From: Glandiceps talaboti
Taxonomy: Eukaryota > Hemichordata > Enteropneusta > Spengelidae
Length of the DNA stretch: 20,000 nt
Direction: 5' to 3'
NCBI RefSeq assembly: GCF_964340395.1
Contig: NC_135555.1
Coordinates: 17,995,846 to 18,015,845, forward strand
In this document: piece by piece, positions 19,084 to 20,000 of the stretch
Layout: each line of letters begins with the position of its first letter
Numbering within the stretch: position 1 is the stretch's first letter
Program-made: the position numbers and the translations under genes
The notes under the pieces: generated by a model
What the model saw: only the letters and a program-made list of their open reading frames with translations
Told to the model about the DNA's origin: nothing
The model's database searches: none

Positions 19084-20000
19084 TTTATTATTTTTGATAA
19101 ATGGGATTTGCTACTATGTGGTATCTTATACATTGTTGCTAAGAGTATTTTAGTATAAAGCGACAAATTGTTGATGGGCATAATTTTCATATTGTAGTAG
19201 TTTTTTTAAGACGTGAGGTTAACAAATTTTGGCATTACATATACATATATAGCATGTTTACTTTATATTTGTCAATTCCGAGGGTAGCTAAAAAAAAGGT
19301 CGTGTCCACTAATTATACAACTGAGAGATGAGCTAAGTGGAAAGACTTCATGCCAGTGATGAAAAAGTATTCCGTAAAACACAACAAGGTCATTGTCATG
19401 AAAATAGGTCATTGAATGGATGCCTTTCATGTGATTGTCATTATCAGCTTGATACTGCAATGTCTGTAAAAGTTACTCACAAAGTAAATTATCAGCTTCT
19501 TTTCCATAAACACTCAATTGACTTCTAAAATCTCAATACAATGTAAAACAAACTTGGTTGGCATTCCTGGTGTTTTTGGTCTGATTACTCAATAGTGACA
19601 CTACTCATGATTGTACGAAATTTGTCTAATTCTTTGTTGCCATGACAGCCAAAGTCAACGATATTCATTCCACAGTTGTACTTCGTGTCTTACTTTTAAC
19701 TAATCATGATGAAGAAGATTTTGATAATTTTGACTCCTCTTTTAAGGGTGACCCTATTTTTACTTTAATAAATCATCTGCATGTTTCTCTGTCTCTCCTT
19801 TTCCTCCCCCTATCTTATTGGATTCCTGGTAGCTAGCCCTTACCCAGCTTCTCTACACAATAAGCATGTTCTTAGGCGCCCTACTTGAATAACGGTTGTC
19901 ATTATAAAAGAAATGATCTGTTCGTGAACAAGTGTTGTTGACGACGCCATGACTGTAGATGACATCGACAGTGCGTATTCTTTCCAGAGAGGGCGAAAGA
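19084..20000. other. Non-coding or intronic stretch, nothing recognised
   Basis: I searched by eye for the second half of CUB3 (a DYVxVYDG-like strand and a SDxSxxxxGF end) and did not find it. Two open frames of about 64 codons (19337-19528 and 19642-19836) have no recognisable domain. This is probably a continuation of the intron after exon 5, or sequence downstream of a truncated gene. Confidence 0.45.

Noticed and set aside
19337-19836. Two open frames of about 64 codons
   Set aside because: No CUB-like or other recognisable pattern; the first lacks an ATG start and follows a stop directly.
1-20000. CRISPR arrays, operons, phage or plasmid features
   Set aside because: No spaced direct repeats, Shine-Dalgarno-linked genes or long intact frames. 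Repeats are microsatellites and eukaryotic elements, and the gene is spliced.

Overview
The window looks like nuclear DNA from an intron-rich metazoan, probably a marine invertebrate; the exact lineage cannot be fixed from sequence alone. The reasons are AT-rich sequence, no long open frames, many microsatellites, a tRNA-derived SINE, short inverted-repeat (MITE-like) elements, and one clear spliced gene with GT-AG introns encoding CUB domains. Nothing suggests bacterial, phage or plasmid DNA.

Layout. Bases 1-12600 hold no gene that I can recognise. They contain a compound dispersed repeat (about 3091-3713) with a perfect 12-bp hairpin, TTAC/TTAA microsatellites (4817-4928, 5287-5345), two decayed short reading frames (6624-6833 and 8442-8660), a MITE-like element (about 7487-7806), a block unusually rich in GTATG/GAATA words (8885-9270) and a large trinucleotide tract (9323-9475). 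From 12600 to 13364 there is a possible promoter region: a perfect CRE palindrome, a long ATGT/ATGG array, a 7+7 bp palindrome and a TATA box.

The gene. Plus strand, from 13365 to at least 18668-18679: exon 1 (13365-13413, hydrophobic leader), exon 2 (14115-14254), exon 3 (14800-15156), exon 4 (17214-17457) and exon 5 (from 18507). Spliced in silico it gives a leader followed by two complete CUB domains and the first half of a third. It is most likely a secreted or extracellular multi-CUB protein continuing past the window. Both complete CUB domains keep the first disulfide pair and lack both cysteines of the second pair. A phase-0 intron lies at the same place in CUB1 and CUB2 but not in CUB3. 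I also see a candidate unannotated exon (13508-13677) in intron 1. It splices in frame to the leader and would rejoin CUB1 if exon 2 used a second acceptor 5 nt downstream of the first.

Mobile DNA in the gene. Intron 2 carries the SINE (14531-14754), intron 4 a second copy of the MITE seen at 7.5 kb (about 18118-18455), and a different MITE with roughly 62-bp inverted ends (18746-19083) sits about 70 bp beyond exon 5. The introns also hold large GT, AT, ATGT, CTAC/ATAC and TGTGC/TGTTG repeats. I found no convincing continuation of CUB3 before base 20000. All assignments are by eye; splice sites and repeat families have not been checked against transcripts or databases.
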